NCBI RefSeq assembly: GCF_014287355.1
Contig: NZ_JACOPE010000001.1
Location: 930,001 to 994,000 of the forward strand
Direction of reading: 5' to 3'
Length of the DNA stretch: 64,000 nucleotides
From: Ruminococcus hominis
Lineage (GTDB): Bacteria; Bacillota; Clostridia; Lachnospirales; Lachnospiraceae
The translations under genes and the position numbers were made by a program. The notes under the pieces are model-generated. The model was not told where the DNA came from. It searched no databases and saw nothing but the letters and a program-made list of their open reading frames with translations. Shown here one piece after another: positions 18,312 through 28,036 of this stretch. How positions within the stretch are numbered: position 1 is the first letter of the stretch; every line of letters starts with the position of its first letter.

Positions 18312-19487
18312 ATGCAGAATAATAGAAAGAGAAAAAGAAGTGGCTGGAAAATAGAACATATAATAGGAATGGCATTTGTTGTATGTATCGTATTTTTCCT
18401 TGTATTAAATATTATCGTTCCGAATAAAGAAATGTCGGAAGAGGAAAATCGAATGTTGGCGGGCAGACCGAAGCTGACAATTGAAAGTCTGGTTTCCGGA
18501 GATTTTATGGACAAATTTGAAACCTATCAGGCTGACCAGTTCGTAGGAAGGAATGCCTGGAGAAAATTAAAGACGGCGTTAGATAGAATTGGCGGAAGCA
18601 AAGAAGAGAATGGCGTTTTGATTGGGAAAAAAGGTCAGTTGATGGAAGAAATCGCAACACCTGATCAGGAACAGTTGAATGCGAATTTGAAATCTATGAA
18701 ATCATTTGCGAAATCTTATCCGGATATCAATACATCGGTAATGCTTGTTCCGGATGCTGCAAATGTATTGAAAAACCGTTTGCCGGCACTGGCAACAGTT
18801 GCAGATCAAAATCGTATGTTTTCACAGGCAAAACGTGAACTTGGGGAGTCAATCAACTGGATTGATGTGACAAGTTCACTTAAGAAGCATACAGACGAGA
18901 AGATTTTCTATAAGACAGATCATCATTGGACAAGCCTTGGAGCATTTTATGTATTTGGAGATGCTGTGGAGTCATTGAATATCAAGTCAGATGCAGTAAG
19001 CAACTTCGTGGCATATCCGATATCAACCACATTTAACGGAACCTTGTCCGCAAAGGCCGGGTGCAGATTGGGAGAGAAAGAACAGATTGACATCTATGTT
19101 CCGGAAGACTCGGATGAAGATATTTTAGTAAGTTATATTGATGAACAGAAAAAAACAGCATCATTATATGATTCTTCAAAATTAAAGACGAGAGATCAGT
19201 ACGGTGTATTTTTAGGCGGTAACACATCAGTTATTGATATTAAAACAACATCCGAGGAATCACGGAGAATTTTAATTATAAAAGATTCGTTTGCAAATAG
19301 TTTCATTCCGTTTTTGACACCATATTTTAGAGAAATCGTAGTCGTAGACCCGAGATATTATAGTGGAACGATTCAGGACATCATGGATTCTTATCGAATC
19401 ACAGATGCGTTGTTCTTATACAGCGGAAATACATTTTTCCAGGATAATAACATTAGTGGAATGTTAGGAGCAGGTAAAAGTGAGTAA
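18312..19487 (+). CDS. DHHW (AlgJ-like) acetylation protein
   Basis: 391-residue membrane-anchored protein. After a short basic start there is one membrane helix (about residues 15-34), then an extracytoplasmic SGNH-like domain with the name-giving motif KTDHHWTSLGA and a serine motif IIKDSFANSF. The family is related to AlgJ/AlgX, which transfer acetyl groups onto alginate. With the MBOAT, DUF4358 and SGNH genes it forms a four-gene operon likely to acetylate a cell-surface polysaccharide. Its end overlaps the rluF start by eight bases. Confidence 0.88.
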   Translation: MQNNRKRKRSGWKIEHIIGMAFVVCIVFFLVLNIIVPNKEMSEEENRMLAGRPKLTIESLVSGDFMDKFETYQADQFVGRNAWRKLKTALDRIGGSKEENGVLIGKKGQLMEEIATPDQEQLNANLKSMKSFAKSYPDINTSVMLVPDAANVLKNRLPALATVADQNRMFSQAKRELGESINWIDVTSSLKKHTDEKIFYKTDHHWTSLGAFYVFGDAVESLNIKSDAVSNFVAYPISTTFNGTLSAKAGCRLGEKEQIDIYVPEDSDEDILVSYIDEQKKTASLYDSSKLKTRDQYGVFLGGNTSVIDIKTTSEESRRILIIKDSFANSFIPFLTPYFREIVVVDPRYYSGTIQDIMDSYRITDALFLYSGNTFFQDNNISGMLGAGKSE

Positions 19488-20244
19488 TCAGATAAAAAAA
19501 GAGTTTCAGCAGAAAAATGAACCTGTCCGCTTGAATAAATATTTAAGCGAGGCAGGTGTATGTTCGAGAAGAAATGCGGATAAACTGATTGAGAGCGGAG
19601 CAGTAACCATAGATGGGAAAAAAGCGACTATGGGGATGAAGGTGCTGCCGGGTCAGGTTGTAAAGGTCGGAAAAAAGACGGTTTCCAGAACAGATGAGAT
19701 GGTGGTTTTAGCAGTAAATAAGCCGGTCGGTATAGTCTGTACAGAAGAGCGCAGGGAACGCAATAGCATTGTTAGATTCTTAAATTATCCGATTCGTGTG
19801 ACATACATCGGCAGATTGGATAAGGATTCGCATGGTCTTTTACTTATGACGAATAACGGTGATATCATTAATAAAATGATGAGAGCCGGAAATCAGCATG
19901 AGAAAGAATATAAAGTGACAGTAGACAAAGAAATCACACCCGAATTTATAAAACAAATGTCGACAGGAGTTCCGATTTTGGATACTGTGACAAGACCTTG
20001 CAAGGTGACACAGATTGGAAAATATACATTTACAATCGTGCTTACGCAGGGTTTGAATCGACAAATCCGCAGGATGTGTGAGGCACTTGGATATCAGGTA
20101 AAAGATTTGTTCCGCACTCGGGTTATGAATATAGAGTTGAATGGATTAAAAGACGGAGCATATCGGAAGTTGACAGATGCGGAGTTGAATGAATTATATG
20201 AACTGATCAAGGATTCTTCAAATGAGACAATTCGATGGGAATAA
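19480..20244 (+). CDS. rluF: 23S rRNA pseudouridine synthase RluF-like
   Basis: 254-residue RsuA-family enzyme. An N-terminal S4 RNA-binding domain (VRLNKYLSEAGVCSRRNADK) is followed by the catalytic domain with the Asp motif IGRLDKDSHGLLLMTN and the family end LTQGLNRQIRRMCEALGY. It resembles RluF, which modifies U2604 of 23S rRNA, more than RluB or RsuA, but the target is inferred. It starts at GTG 19480 inside the DHHW gene with GGAG upstream, so it is cotranscribed with the acetylation cluster. Confidence 0.88.
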   Translation: MSNQIKKEFQQKNEPVRLNKYLSEAGVCSRRNADKLIESGAVTIDGKKATMGMKVLPGQVVKVGKKTVSRTDEMVVLAVNKPVGIVCTEERRERNSIVRFLNYPIRVTYIGRLDKDSHGLLLMTNNGDIINKMMRAGNQHEKEYKVTVDKEITPEFIKQMSTGVPILDTVTRPCKVTQIGKYTFTIVLTQGLNRQIRRMCEALGYQVKDLFRTRVMNIELNGLKDGAYRKLTDAELNELYELIKDSSNETIRWE

Positions 20245-20302
20245 AAAGAAAATAAACGTATAGTAGAGGTTGCTTTAAAAGTAACCAAGGAGAGGAAAAA
20301 AG

Positions 20303-22255
20303 ATGGAAGATAAGAAACAGCGAATGCTGCAACTTGTGGAAATTTTGAATCAGGCTCGCCGTGCTTATGAGCAGGAAGACAGAGAGATCATGAGCAATTA
20401 CGAGTACGATAAACTGTACGATGAGTTATTGGGACTGGAGCAGGAATTAGGAATGACGCTTGCTTCCAGTCCCACAATTCATGTTGGATATGAAGTGTTA
20501 AGTGAGTTGCCAAAAGAGCGTCATGAGAAACCGATGCTCTCATTGGATAAGACGAAAGAAGTTTCACGCCTGAAAGAATTCTTAGGAAGTCAGAAGGCGA
20601 TGCTGTCCTGGAAGATGGATGGTCTTACAATTGTTCTCACATATCGTGGTGGAGAATTGGAAAAGGCAGTTACCCGAGGAAATGGAGAAGTAGGAGAGGT
20701 TATTACAAACAATGCAAAAGTATTTAAAAATGTACCGCTCCACATTCCGTATAAAGGAGAATTGATCCTGCGTGGAGAAGCAATTATCGGATATCATGAT
20801 TTTGAAAAGATCAATGCCAAGATAGAGGATGTTGATGCAAAATATAAGAATCCAAGAAACTTATGCAGTGGTTCAGTACGACAGCTGAATAATGAAATTA
20901 CAGCTAAGAGAAACGTAAAATTCTACGCATTTACATTGGTAAAAGCAGATGATGTGGATTTTCAAAATTCCAGAATAAAGCAGATGGACTGGCTGAAAGG
21001 ACAGGGATTTGAAGTGGTAGAGCATCATCTTGTAGATGCATCTACAATTGAAGATGAGGTTTCATGGTTTGCAGAGCATATTGCAGAAAATGATTTTCCA
21101 TCAGATGGACTGGTGCTTGTGTATGATGACATTGCATACGGACAGTCTTTGGGAACAACAGCAAAATTTCCGAGAGATTCTTTTGCATTTAAATGGGCAG
21201 ATGAAATCCGAGAGACAACACTTCGGGAAATTGAGTGGAGTGCATCAAGAACAGGGCTTATTAATCCGGTAGCAATATTTGATCCGGTCGAACTGGAAGG
21301 TACGACAGTGAGCAGGGCAAGTGTTCACAATGTCAGTATTATGGAGGAGCTTCAGCTGGGAGTCGGAGATACCATACAGGTATATAAGGCGAATATGATC
21401 ATTCCTCAGATTGCAGAAAATCTGACACGAAGTGGTAATTGCGTTCCACCGAAGGTATGTCCGGTCTGTGGTGGAGAAACAAAGATTTCCATGGATAACG
21501 ATACCAAAACATTGTATTGTACAAATCCAATGTGTCAGGCAAAACAGGTGAAATCATTTACGTTATTTGTCAGCAGAGATGCGATGAATATCGAAGGCTT
21601 GTCAGAGGCAACTTTAGAAAAATTAATCGACAGGGGATTTATTAAAGATTTCTCAGACATTTTTCATGTAGAGCGTTATAAAGAAGAGATTCAGAAGATG
21701 GAAGGTTTTGGAGAAAAATCCTACGATAATCTGATGAAAAGCATCGAGCAGGCAAGAACTACGACACTTCCGAAATTAGTGTACAGTCTTGGGATTGCAA
21801 ATATCGGACTGGCGAACGCAAAGGTAATCTGCCGGGCATTTGATCAAAATCCGGAAAAAGTGATGAATGCAACAGAAGAAGAGTTAAGTGCGATTTCCGG
21901 AGTGGGAGATGTGATTGCAAAAGCTTACGTTGATTATTTTGCAGATGAGAAACATCGAGAATTATTTGAAAAGCTTTTGTTGGAAGTGACAATCCCAAAA
22001 GAAGAACAGACAACAGAGCAAAAGTTCACAGGTATAAATTTTGTTATTACAGGAAGCGTACACCATTTTGCAAATCGTGCAGAGGTAAAAGAAGAAATCG
22101 AAAAACGTGGCGGAAAAGTGACAGGTTCGGTTACATCGAAAACAAATTATCTGATTAACAATGATGTAGAATCCACTTCTTCAAAAAATAAGAAAGCAAG
22201 AGAGCTCGGTGTTCCGATTATATCAGAAGATGAATTTGTAGAAATGTTAAAATAA
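20303..22255 (+). CDS. ligA: NAD-dependent DNA ligase LigA
   Basis: 650-residue replicative DNA ligase. The adenylation motif is SWKMDGLTIVL with the active lysine near residue 101. The OB fold, the zinc finger CPVCGGET...CTNPMCQ, helix-hairpin-helix repeats (EGFGEKSYDNL, SGVGDVIAKAY) and a C-terminal BRCT domain (FVITGSVHHFANRAEVKEEI) follow in order. Slightly shorter than the usual 665-675 residues. The start has AAGGAGAGG upstream. It lies between rluF and clpX, all on one strand. Confidence 0.96.
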   Translation: MEDKKQRMLQLVEILNQARRAYEQEDREIMSNYEYDKLYDELLGLEQELGMTLASSPTIHVGYEVLSELPKERHEKPMLSLDKTKEVSRLKEFLGSQKAMLSWKMDGLTIVLTYRGGELEKAVTRGNGEVGEVITNNAKVFKNVPLHIPYKGELILRGEAIIGYHDFEKINAKIEDVDAKYKNPRNLCSGSVRQLNNEITAKRNVKFYAFTLVKADDVDFQNSRIKQMDWLKGQGFEVVEHHLVDASTIEDEVSWFAEHIAENDFPSDGLVLVYDDIAYGQSLGTTAKFPRDSFAFKWADEIRETTLREIEWSASRTGLINPVAIFDPVELEGTTVSRASVHNVSIMEELQLGVGDTIQVYKANMIIPQIAENLTRSGNCVPPKVCPVCGGETKISMDNDTKTLYCTNPMCQAKQVKSFTLFVSRDAMNIEGLSEATLEKLIDRGFIKDFSDIFHVERYKEEIQKMEGFGEKSYDNLMKSIEQARTTTLPKLVYSLGIANIGLANAKVICRAFDQNPEKVMNATEEELSAISGVGDVIAKAYVDYFADEKHRELFEKLLLEVTIPKEEQTTEQKFTGINFVITGSVHHFANRAEVKEEIEKRGGKVTGSVTSKTNYLINNDVESTSSKNKKARELGVPIISEDEFVEMLK

Positions 22256-22279
22256 AGAGCTTGTTTACAAAAACTTCAT

Positions 22280-22308
22280 TTGAAGTAAGAGTGATATTCC
22301 GTTATAAT
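22280..22308 (+). promoter_or_regulatory. Sigma-A promoter for clpX
   Basis: TTGAAG (22280-22285) and TATAAT (22303-22308) with 17-bp spacing, 43 bp before the clpX start. No terminator is visible after ligA, so read-through is also possible. Confidence 0.7.
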
Positions 22309-22350
22309 GAGGAATGGTATATAGATACAAAAGAACGGAGGATTTGTAAG

Positions 22351-23823
22351 ATGTCAGATCACGACACAATAATTATAGATGAAGATCAGAATCAGGATTT
22401 CAGAGAAGTAGATCTGGAAACAGTGGAAGATCCGAAGGAAGAAGTAGTAACAGTGGAAGATTCCCAGGACGATAAAGAAGATGATTATGAGAAAGTCTGT
22501 TTTATCTGCCATCGCCCGGAAAGTGTAGCGGGTAAGATGATGGAATTTCCAAACAATATTACAGTATGTCAGGACTGTCTGCAGAAGAGTTTTGATGCAA
22601 TGTCAAATATGCCGACAGATCTGAATAAGATGATGAATATGCCGGGAGTTCAGTTTTTGAATCTATCTGATTTGGATAGTCTGTTTCCACAGCAGCCAAA
22701 GATTAAGAAAAAGAAGAAAAAATCAACTAAAAAATATAAAAAATTAGATATCAAAGAGATTCCGGCACCACATAAGATCAAAGAGCAGCTGGATCAATAT
22801 GTAGTTGGTCAGGAATATGCTAAAAAAGCAATGTCAGTAGCAGTATACAACCACTATAAAAGGGTTGCTACAGACACGATGGATGATATTGAGATTGAAA
22901 AATCTAATATGCTGATGATCGGACCAACAGGATGCGGTAAAACATTTTTGGTAAAGACATTGGCAAAATTATTAGATGTGCCGTTGGCCATTACAGATGC
23001 AACATCTCTGACAGAGGCAGGCTATATCGGAGATGATATTGAAAGTGTTGTTTCTAAGCTTCTGGCAGCAGCGGATAATGATGTAGAGCGTGCTGAACAG
23101 GGAATCATTTTCATTGATGAGATTGATAAGATAGCGAAAAAGAAAACGTCCAGTCAGCGTGATGTAAGCGGAGAATCGGTACAGCAGGGAATGCTAAAGC
23201 TTCTTGAAGGTAGTGAAGTGGAAGTGCCTGTTGGAGCAAACAGTAAAAATGCGATGGTTCCGCTCACAACAGTAAATACAAAAAATATTCTTTTTATCTG
23301 TGGAGGTGCATTCCCGGATTTGGAAGAAATCATTAAAGAAAGACTGACAAAGAAAAGTTCAATGGGATTTAATGCTGAGCTGAAAGATAAATATGATGAT
23401 GACAAAGATTTGATCAGTAAGGTGACAGTAGAAGATTTAAGAAAATTTGGAATGATTCCGGAGTTTATCGGCCGTCTTCCTATTATTTTCACATTGAAAG
23501 GTCTGGATAAAGACATGCTTGTGAAAATCCTAAAAGAACCAAAGAATGCGATACTGAAACAGTATCAGAAATTACTTGCATTAGACGAAGTAAATCTTAT
23601 CTTTGATGATAGTGCACTTGAGGCGATTGCTGAAAAAGCAATGCAAAAGGATACCGGAGCCAGAGCGCTTCGCGCGATCATTGAAGAGTTTATGCTTGAC
23701 ATTATGTATGAAATACCGAAGGATGATAACATCGGACAGGTGACGATCACCCGAGAATATATTGAAGGAACCGGGGGACCGATCATTGAATTGAGAGGCC
23801 AGCAGGTACCACGACTTAGTTAG
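22351..23823 (+). CDS. clpX: ClpX ATPase subunit of Clp protease
   Basis: 490-residue AAA+ unfoldase that feeds ClpP. The zinc-binding domain has CFICHRPES and CQDCLQKS (four cysteines). Walker A is MIGPTGCGKTF, Walker B is IIFIDEIDKIAKK, and the sensor and C-terminal region DTGARALRAIIEEFMLDIMYE is standard. It is longer than the usual ~420 residues: about 40 acidic residues precede the zinc domain and a lysine-rich linker (PKIKKKKKKSTKKYKK) separates it from the AAA+ core. clpP is not in the window. The start has CGGAGGATTTG upstream. Confidence 0.92.
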   Translation: MSDHDTIIIDEDQNQDFREVDLETVEDPKEEVVTVEDSQDDKEDDYEKVCFICHRPESVAGKMMEFPNNITVCQDCLQKSFDAMSNMPTDLNKMMNMPGVQFLNLSDLDSLFPQQPKIKKKKKKSTKKYKKLDIKEIPAPHKIKEQLDQYVVGQEYAKKAMSVAVYNHYKRVATDTMDDIEIEKSNMLMIGPTGCGKTFLVKTLAKLLDVPLAITDATSLTEAGYIGDDIESVVSKLLAAADNDVERAEQGIIFIDEIDKIAKKKTSSQRDVSGESVQQGMLKLLEGSEVEVPVGANSKNAMVPLTTVNTKNILFICGGAFPDLEEIIKERLTKKSSMGFNAELKDKYDDDKDLISKVTVEDLRKFGMIPEFIGRLPIIFTLKGLDKDMLVKILKEPKNAILKQYQKLLALDEVNLIFDDSALEAIAEKAMQKDTGARALRAIIEEFMLDIMYEIPKDDNIGQVTITREYIEGTGGPIIELRGQQVPRLS

Positions 23824-23953
23824 AAAAGTTATCGTTTATAGTTATACTATGACTATGAACGAACATGAGAAAGTGTTCTAAAAAATATATAAGATGTCAC
23901 ACGTAAGTTATTGGGGGATAACGAAGTGAAAATGACAACATAGGAGGAGCATA

Positions 23954-25225
23954 ATGAACAGCTATGGTTATCTATTGGATCTGGCAATCATACTTCTTGG
24001 CACAAAAGTATTGGGGCTTTTGACAAAGAGAGTACAGATGCCGCAGGTAGTAGGAGCACTTTTGGCAGGACTGGTTTTAGGACCGGTAGGGTTAGGAGTG
24101 TTAAGTGAAACAGCCTTTATTCATGAAATTGCAGAAATCGGTGTAATTGTACTGATGTTCTGTGCCGGAATGGAGACTGATATCAAAGAACTCAAAGCAA
24201 GTGGAAAAGCGTCATTTGTAATTGCACTTTGCGGTGTAATCGTTCCACTGATTGGAGGATATTTCTGTGCGCTTATATTTAACAGACCAGGAATGATTCC
24301 GTCTTATGCAAGTGCAAGAACATTTTTACAAAATATTTTTATTGGAGTAATCCTCACAGCAACGTCTGTAAGTATTACAGTTGAAACATTAAAGGAACTG
24401 GGGAAATTAAAAACACGTTCAGGAAATGCAATACTTGGAGCAGCAATTATTGATGATATTCTTGGTATTATTGCACTTACAATTGTTACAAGTATGGCAG
24501 ATGACAGTGTAAATATTGCGATTGTTCTGATCAAAGTAGTGGCATTCTTTGTATTTGCAGCAATCGTAGGAGTTATTTTTTATAAATTTTATAAGAAATG
24601 GGTCGACGGAGCAAAAAAAGAATTACATCGTCACACAATCGTTGCATTTGTATTCTGTCTATTAATGTCATATATTGCAGAAGCAGTATTTGGCGTAGCA
24701 GATATCACAGGTGCATTTATCGCAGGTCTGATTATTTCTAACATAGAACGTTCAGAATATTTGCAGACTAAATTTGATACAATTTCATACATGCTGCTTT
24801 CACCGGTATTCTTTGCAAGTATTGGACTTAAAGTTGTATTGCCGAAAATGAATTTTACAATTGTTGCGTTTGCAGTAGTACTTACAATCGTTGCAATTCT
24901 GACAAAAATTATTGGTTGCGGTATCGGTGCAAAAATGTGTGGATACCAGAATTATCAGGCAAAACGTATTGGTATCGGTATGATCTCACGTGGTGAGGTG
25001 GCATTGATTGTTGCCAGTAAAGGTTCTACGCTTGGACTGTTGGGAATTGCATTTTTAGGACCTGTCATCATTGTGGTGGTAATTACAACAATTATCACAC
25101 CGATTCTTCTGAAAATGGTATTCCGTGATGGAACAAAACCGACAGAGCCAATTGCTGCCGGAGAAGAAATCAAGAGTTACTATGAGAATGTAGAAGAGAT
25201 TCGTCGTGGTGACAAGCGCGAATAA
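23954..25225 (+). CDS. Cation:proton antiporter (CPA2, KefB/NapA-like)
   Basis: 423-residue membrane protein with about twelve helices, a Na+/H+ exchanger-domain protein. Conserved stretches are MPQVVGALLAGLVLGPVGLG, the cation site region GAAIIDDILGIIALT with adjacent aspartates, and ISRGEVALIVASKG. No TrkA-N nucleotide domain follows, so it is the short form. It exchanges Na+ or K+ for protons; the ion is not predictable. Ribosome site is AGGAGGAG. A simple terminator follows. Confidence 0.9.
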   Translation: MNSYGYLLDLAIILLGTKVLGLLTKRVQMPQVVGALLAGLVLGPVGLGVLSETAFIHEIAEIGVIVLMFCAGMETDIKELKASGKASFVIALCGVIVPLIGGYFCALIFNRPGMIPSYASARTFLQNIFIGVILTATSVSITVETLKELGKLKTRSGNAILGAAIIDDILGIIALTIVTSMADDSVNIAIVLIKVVAFFVFAAIVGVIFYKFYKKWVDGAKKELHRHTIVAFVFCLLMSYIAEAVFGVADITGAFIAGLIISNIERSEYLQTKFDTISYMLLSPVFFASIGLKVVLPKMNFTIVAFAVVLTIVAILTKIIGCGIGAKMCGYQNYQAKRIGIGMISRGEVALIVASKGSTLGLLGIAFLGPVIIVVVITTIITPILLKMVFRDGTKPTEPIAAGEEIKSYYENVEEIRRGDKRE

Positions 25226-25243
25226 CAATAATAGAAATTAATA

Positions 25244-25288
25244 AAAAGAGAAACATTGTAAGAGAAAATCCTGCAATGTTTCTTTTTT
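25244..25288. terminator. Intrinsic terminator after antiporter
   Basis: Stem GAAACATTG (25250-25258) / CAATGTTTC (25274-25282) followed by TTTTTT and preceded by AAAAA, so it can serve both convergent genes. Confidence 0.85.
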
Positions 25289-25325
25289 GTTGCCCGGTAT
25301 AGGACGAAAGCTTAGGAAAACTTTT

Positions 25326-27029
25326 TTAGTAATTTCGTAATTCCTCAAAAGTGTGAAATAAATTCAATTGTCCATATCCCCATTCAGGATTTGGAAATGT
25401 CATATTTGAAGGTCTGGTAGCACCGATGATAAAAAGGCTTTTAATTTGTGTAGAATCCACACTTTCCGTGCCAAGCTGGAACAAGATCCATTCCAGAAGA
25501 AGGGCACATGCACCGGCGGTAATGGCAACGGACAGACTAGAGCCGGAGCGGACGGCAAAACGATTGTTTGGTAACGAACCAAGAATAGAAATGCCGGGGG
25601 CAGTGAAATCAGGATGGATTCCATCGTAGCGGTCATATCCTCGTCCGGAATCCAAAGCAATCGCATTTGTATTTCCATCGTAATAAGAAACACAAATCGG
25701 TCGGGAAGCATTTCCGGGATTTGTGATTGTATAATAAGGATTCGAATTCAAAAAGAATACTTCCCCTTGGATGAAACTGCTTAACGGGAGCCACATATGA
25801 AATAGCCCGTCGATTATACGAAGTGGTGAAACGATGATTTTCCATATACCGGGAGAAGGTTTTTGAAAGCGAAAGAAAATCAGCTCCTGATTGGTTCGCT
25901 CTACCAATAATTTATAATCAACAATAGCTGTTGTGCCTTCTAGTAAAAACTGAAATTCATCACGTTCTGTAGTGCGGATTGTATTTCGCCCACGGGTTTC
26001 ACCGGAAGGAGAAACGATGGAAAAAGCAAGAACATTAGGAATACTGTTCCAAAGCTCCAGCGTAAATCCGGGAACTCCTTCACCTACACGGATTTCCACT
26101 GTTGCACTATCAGCAATATTTTTTAGAGTATATTGAAAATGATGTCTGCCATTTGCTTCATTTCCTACGCCGGTAACAGGAATGATATTTGCCTTGGATG
26201 CATATAGATCCAGAAGATTAGAGAGTGGGAGCAAGCCAAGATGTCCACCGGAATTTGTGCCGAGTGCAATGCAGAGAATAAGTGGCAGTTTATATTTTGC
26301 AGCAAGGTCAGATAAATATTTTATAGCAAGCAAAATGTCAGTCTCCTGATAAGCTGTTGTAGAATCAGCAATAAAATAATAGTCGCGGAGATATTGTTTG
26401 GCAGGTTTTAATTTTACAACAGCGAGAGTCGATTCCGGGGCAGCCCCAAGAAAATTTTCCTGCGGGGCACCGCCACCACATGCAAGAGAGGCAACAAAAG
26501 TCCCATGGCCTTCGACATCTTGTGAAGGAACGATTTTCAGCGGTTGTTCTGATGCAAGTGCATCATTAATCTGTGGTTGTGTATATTCAGAGCCATAATA
26601 AAAATTGTCAGGAGGAGTTCCTGTTTGAATCGTCTGATCCCATATAGAAAGAATTCGAGTCGAACCGTCCAGATTACGAAAAAGAGGGCTTAAATAATCA
26701 ATTCCACTGTCTAAAAAACCAATCAAGACACCCTTACCTTTCAATTGCAGAGTAGGATAATTCTGGATTGAGAGAATACCGGTTTGGTTTAACGTTTCCA
26801 TACTAATAGGGGCATAGCATTTCGGAATAGAAGCGTAAGGAAATTGCTTTAATGTGATGGGTTCGGCCTGAATGGCAGAAATATAAATACAGCGATAATC
26901 AAAATCCGCATTTTGTATACAGGAATTTTGCAAGGCAATATCAGAGAGAAAAGAAGTCTGGATGCCATCGAGGATGAAGTCACGATAGTCTTCGGAAAGA
27001 ATACGTTCTTTACAGAGAGAATTGGACAT
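25326..27029 (-). CDS. Subtilisin-like S8 protease, CspC/CspBA-like
   Basis: 567-residue S8 peptidase without a signal peptide. All catalytic positions are seen: Asp in IGFLDSGIDYL, His in VEGHGTFVAS, the oxyanion Asn in VTGVGNEANG and Ser in VRSGSSLSVAITAG. A long beta-rich insertion lies between the Asn and Ser blocks, as in the clostridial germination proteases CspB/CspC and in CspA-type cytosolic subtilases. Csp proteins cleave pro-SleC during spore germination; sleC is not in the window. The GSSLSVA serine motif departs from the usual GTSxAAP, but the catalytic Ser is kept. Ribosome site not obvious on the minus strand. Confidence 0.85.
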   Translation of the reverse strand: MSNSLCKERILSEDYRDFILDGIQTSFLSDIALQNSCIQNADFDYRCIYISAIQAEPITLKQFPYASIPKCYAPISMETLNQTGILSIQNYPTLQLKGKGVLIGFLDSGIDYLSPLFRNLDGSTRILSIWDQTIQTGTPPDNFYYGSEYTQPQINDALASEQPLKIVPSQDVEGHGTFVASLACGGGAPQENFLGAAPESTLAVVKLKPAKQYLRDYYFIADSTTAYQETDILLAIKYLSDLAAKYKLPLILCIALGTNSGGHLGLLPLSNLLDLYASKANIIPVTGVGNEANGRHHFQYTLKNIADSATVEIRVGEGVPGFTLELWNSIPNVLAFSIVSPSGETRGRNTIRTTERDEFQFLLEGTTAIVDYKLLVERTNQELIFFRFQKPSPGIWKIIVSPLRIIDGLFHMWLPLSSFIQGEVFFLNSNPYYTITNPGNASRPICVSYYDGNTNAIALDSGRGYDRYDGIHPDFTAPGISILGSLPNNRFAVRSGSSLSVAITAGACALLLEWILFQLGTESVDSTQIKSLFIIGATRPSNMTFPNPEWGYGQLNLFHTFEELRNY

Positions 27030-27176
27030 GGCGGGACCTCGTTTTTTATTAGTATATGCAGAGTCGGTACCGGCAATGACGTAGAATAAAATATTTAGAT
27101 GTAATTAGAAGAAAGATATGCTATTATGTGAGGGAGAAATCAAAAAAAGTAAACGAATGTGAAGGAGATACCACAA

Positions 27177-27347
27177 ATGTTAGTATGTGATTATATAGTA
27201 GAATCAATTGATGGAGATTACGCCAACTTAAGAAGAGTGGACAAACCAGAAGAAGAGTTAAAATTAGTTGCGAGAGCATTATTGCCGGAAAATATTGTAG
27301 AAGGCGGAAGACTGCATTATGAGATGTTGCAGTATACAATTGTGTAA
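27177..27347 (+). CDS. Small DUF3006-like protein
   Basis: 56-residue soluble protein, acidic, starting MLVCDYIVESIDGDYANLRR and containing ALLPENIVEGGRLHYE. The pattern of a short beta barrel with IDGDYA and LLPENIxEG resembles DUF3006-type proteins; no function is known. GAAGGAG precedes the ATG at 27177. It lies 14 bases before the response regulator gene, so it is probably its operon leader gene. Confidence 0.65.
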   Translation: MLVCDYIVESIDGDYANLRRVDKPEEELKLVARALLPENIVEGGRLHYEMLQYTIV

Positions 27348-27361
27348 AGAAGAGGTGTAGC

Positions 27362-28036
27362 ATGTATAAAATATTAATTGTGGAGGATGATACGACCATT
27401 GCAAATGGTTTAAAGAATCATCTTGAAAAATGGGGTTATGAGGTGGAGTGTATCACGGATTTCAAAAATATTATGGATAGCTTTACAAAAAATGAACCAC
27501 AATTGGTATTGCTGGATATCGTATTGCCATTTTTTAATGGATTTCACTGGTGTCAGGAAATCAGAAAGATTTCAAAAGTTCCAATTATTTTCCTCTCATC
27601 GGCGAATGATAATATGAATATTGTGATGGCAATGAATATGGGCGGGGATGAATTTATCGAAAAACCATTTGATTTTGCGGTGGTAACGGCGAAGGTGCAG
27701 GCTGTTTTGCGAAGAACATATGAATTCAGAGGAAACACCAACATGTTGGAATGGCATGGTGCATATTTGAATCTTTCAGATGCAACACTTCAATATCAAG
27801 AGCAGAAAATGGAGTTGACCAAAAATGAGTTCCGCATTTTACAGATGCTTATAGAAAATGCCGGGAAGATTATATCCAGAGACAATATTATTACAAGGCT
27901 CTGGGAGAGCGACGAATTTATAGATGATAATACATTGACAGTCAATGTTGCAAGACTTCGAAGGAAGTTGGAAAAGATGGGATTGGAAAATGTGATTCTT
28001 ACAAAAAAAGGTATTGGATATATGGTGGAAGCATGA
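27362..28036 (+). CDS. OmpR-family response regulator (BceR-like)
   Basis: 224-residue regulator. The receiver has the acidic pocket VEDD, phosphoacceptor Asp in VLLDIVLPFFNGF, and Lys in FIEKPFD. A C-terminal winged-helix DNA-binding domain ends VARLRRKLEKMGLENV...GIGYMVEA. BceR-type regulators respond to cell-wall-active peptides through a flux-sensing ABC transporter. The gene overlaps the kinase by four bases and is followed by a BceAB-like exporter, the classic arrangement. Confidence 0.9.
   Translation: MYKILIVEDDTTIANGLKNHLEKWGYEVECITDFKNIMDSFTKNEPQLVLLDIVLPFFNGFHWCQEIRKISKVPIIFLSSANDNMNIVMAMNMGGDEFIEKPFDFAVVTAKVQAVLRRTYEFRGNTNMLEWHGAYLNLSDATLQYQEQKMELTKNEFRILQMLIENAGKIISRDNIITRLWESDEFIDDNTLTVNVARLRRKLEKMGLENVILTKKGIGYMVEA

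Noticed and set aside
25837..27029. Open frames opposite the subtilase gene
   Set aside because: They are shadows of a well-conserved coding sequence.
27177..27347. Leader peptide without function
   Set aside because: Protein-like composition, a good ribosome site and resemblance to a known small family make a real gene more likely.
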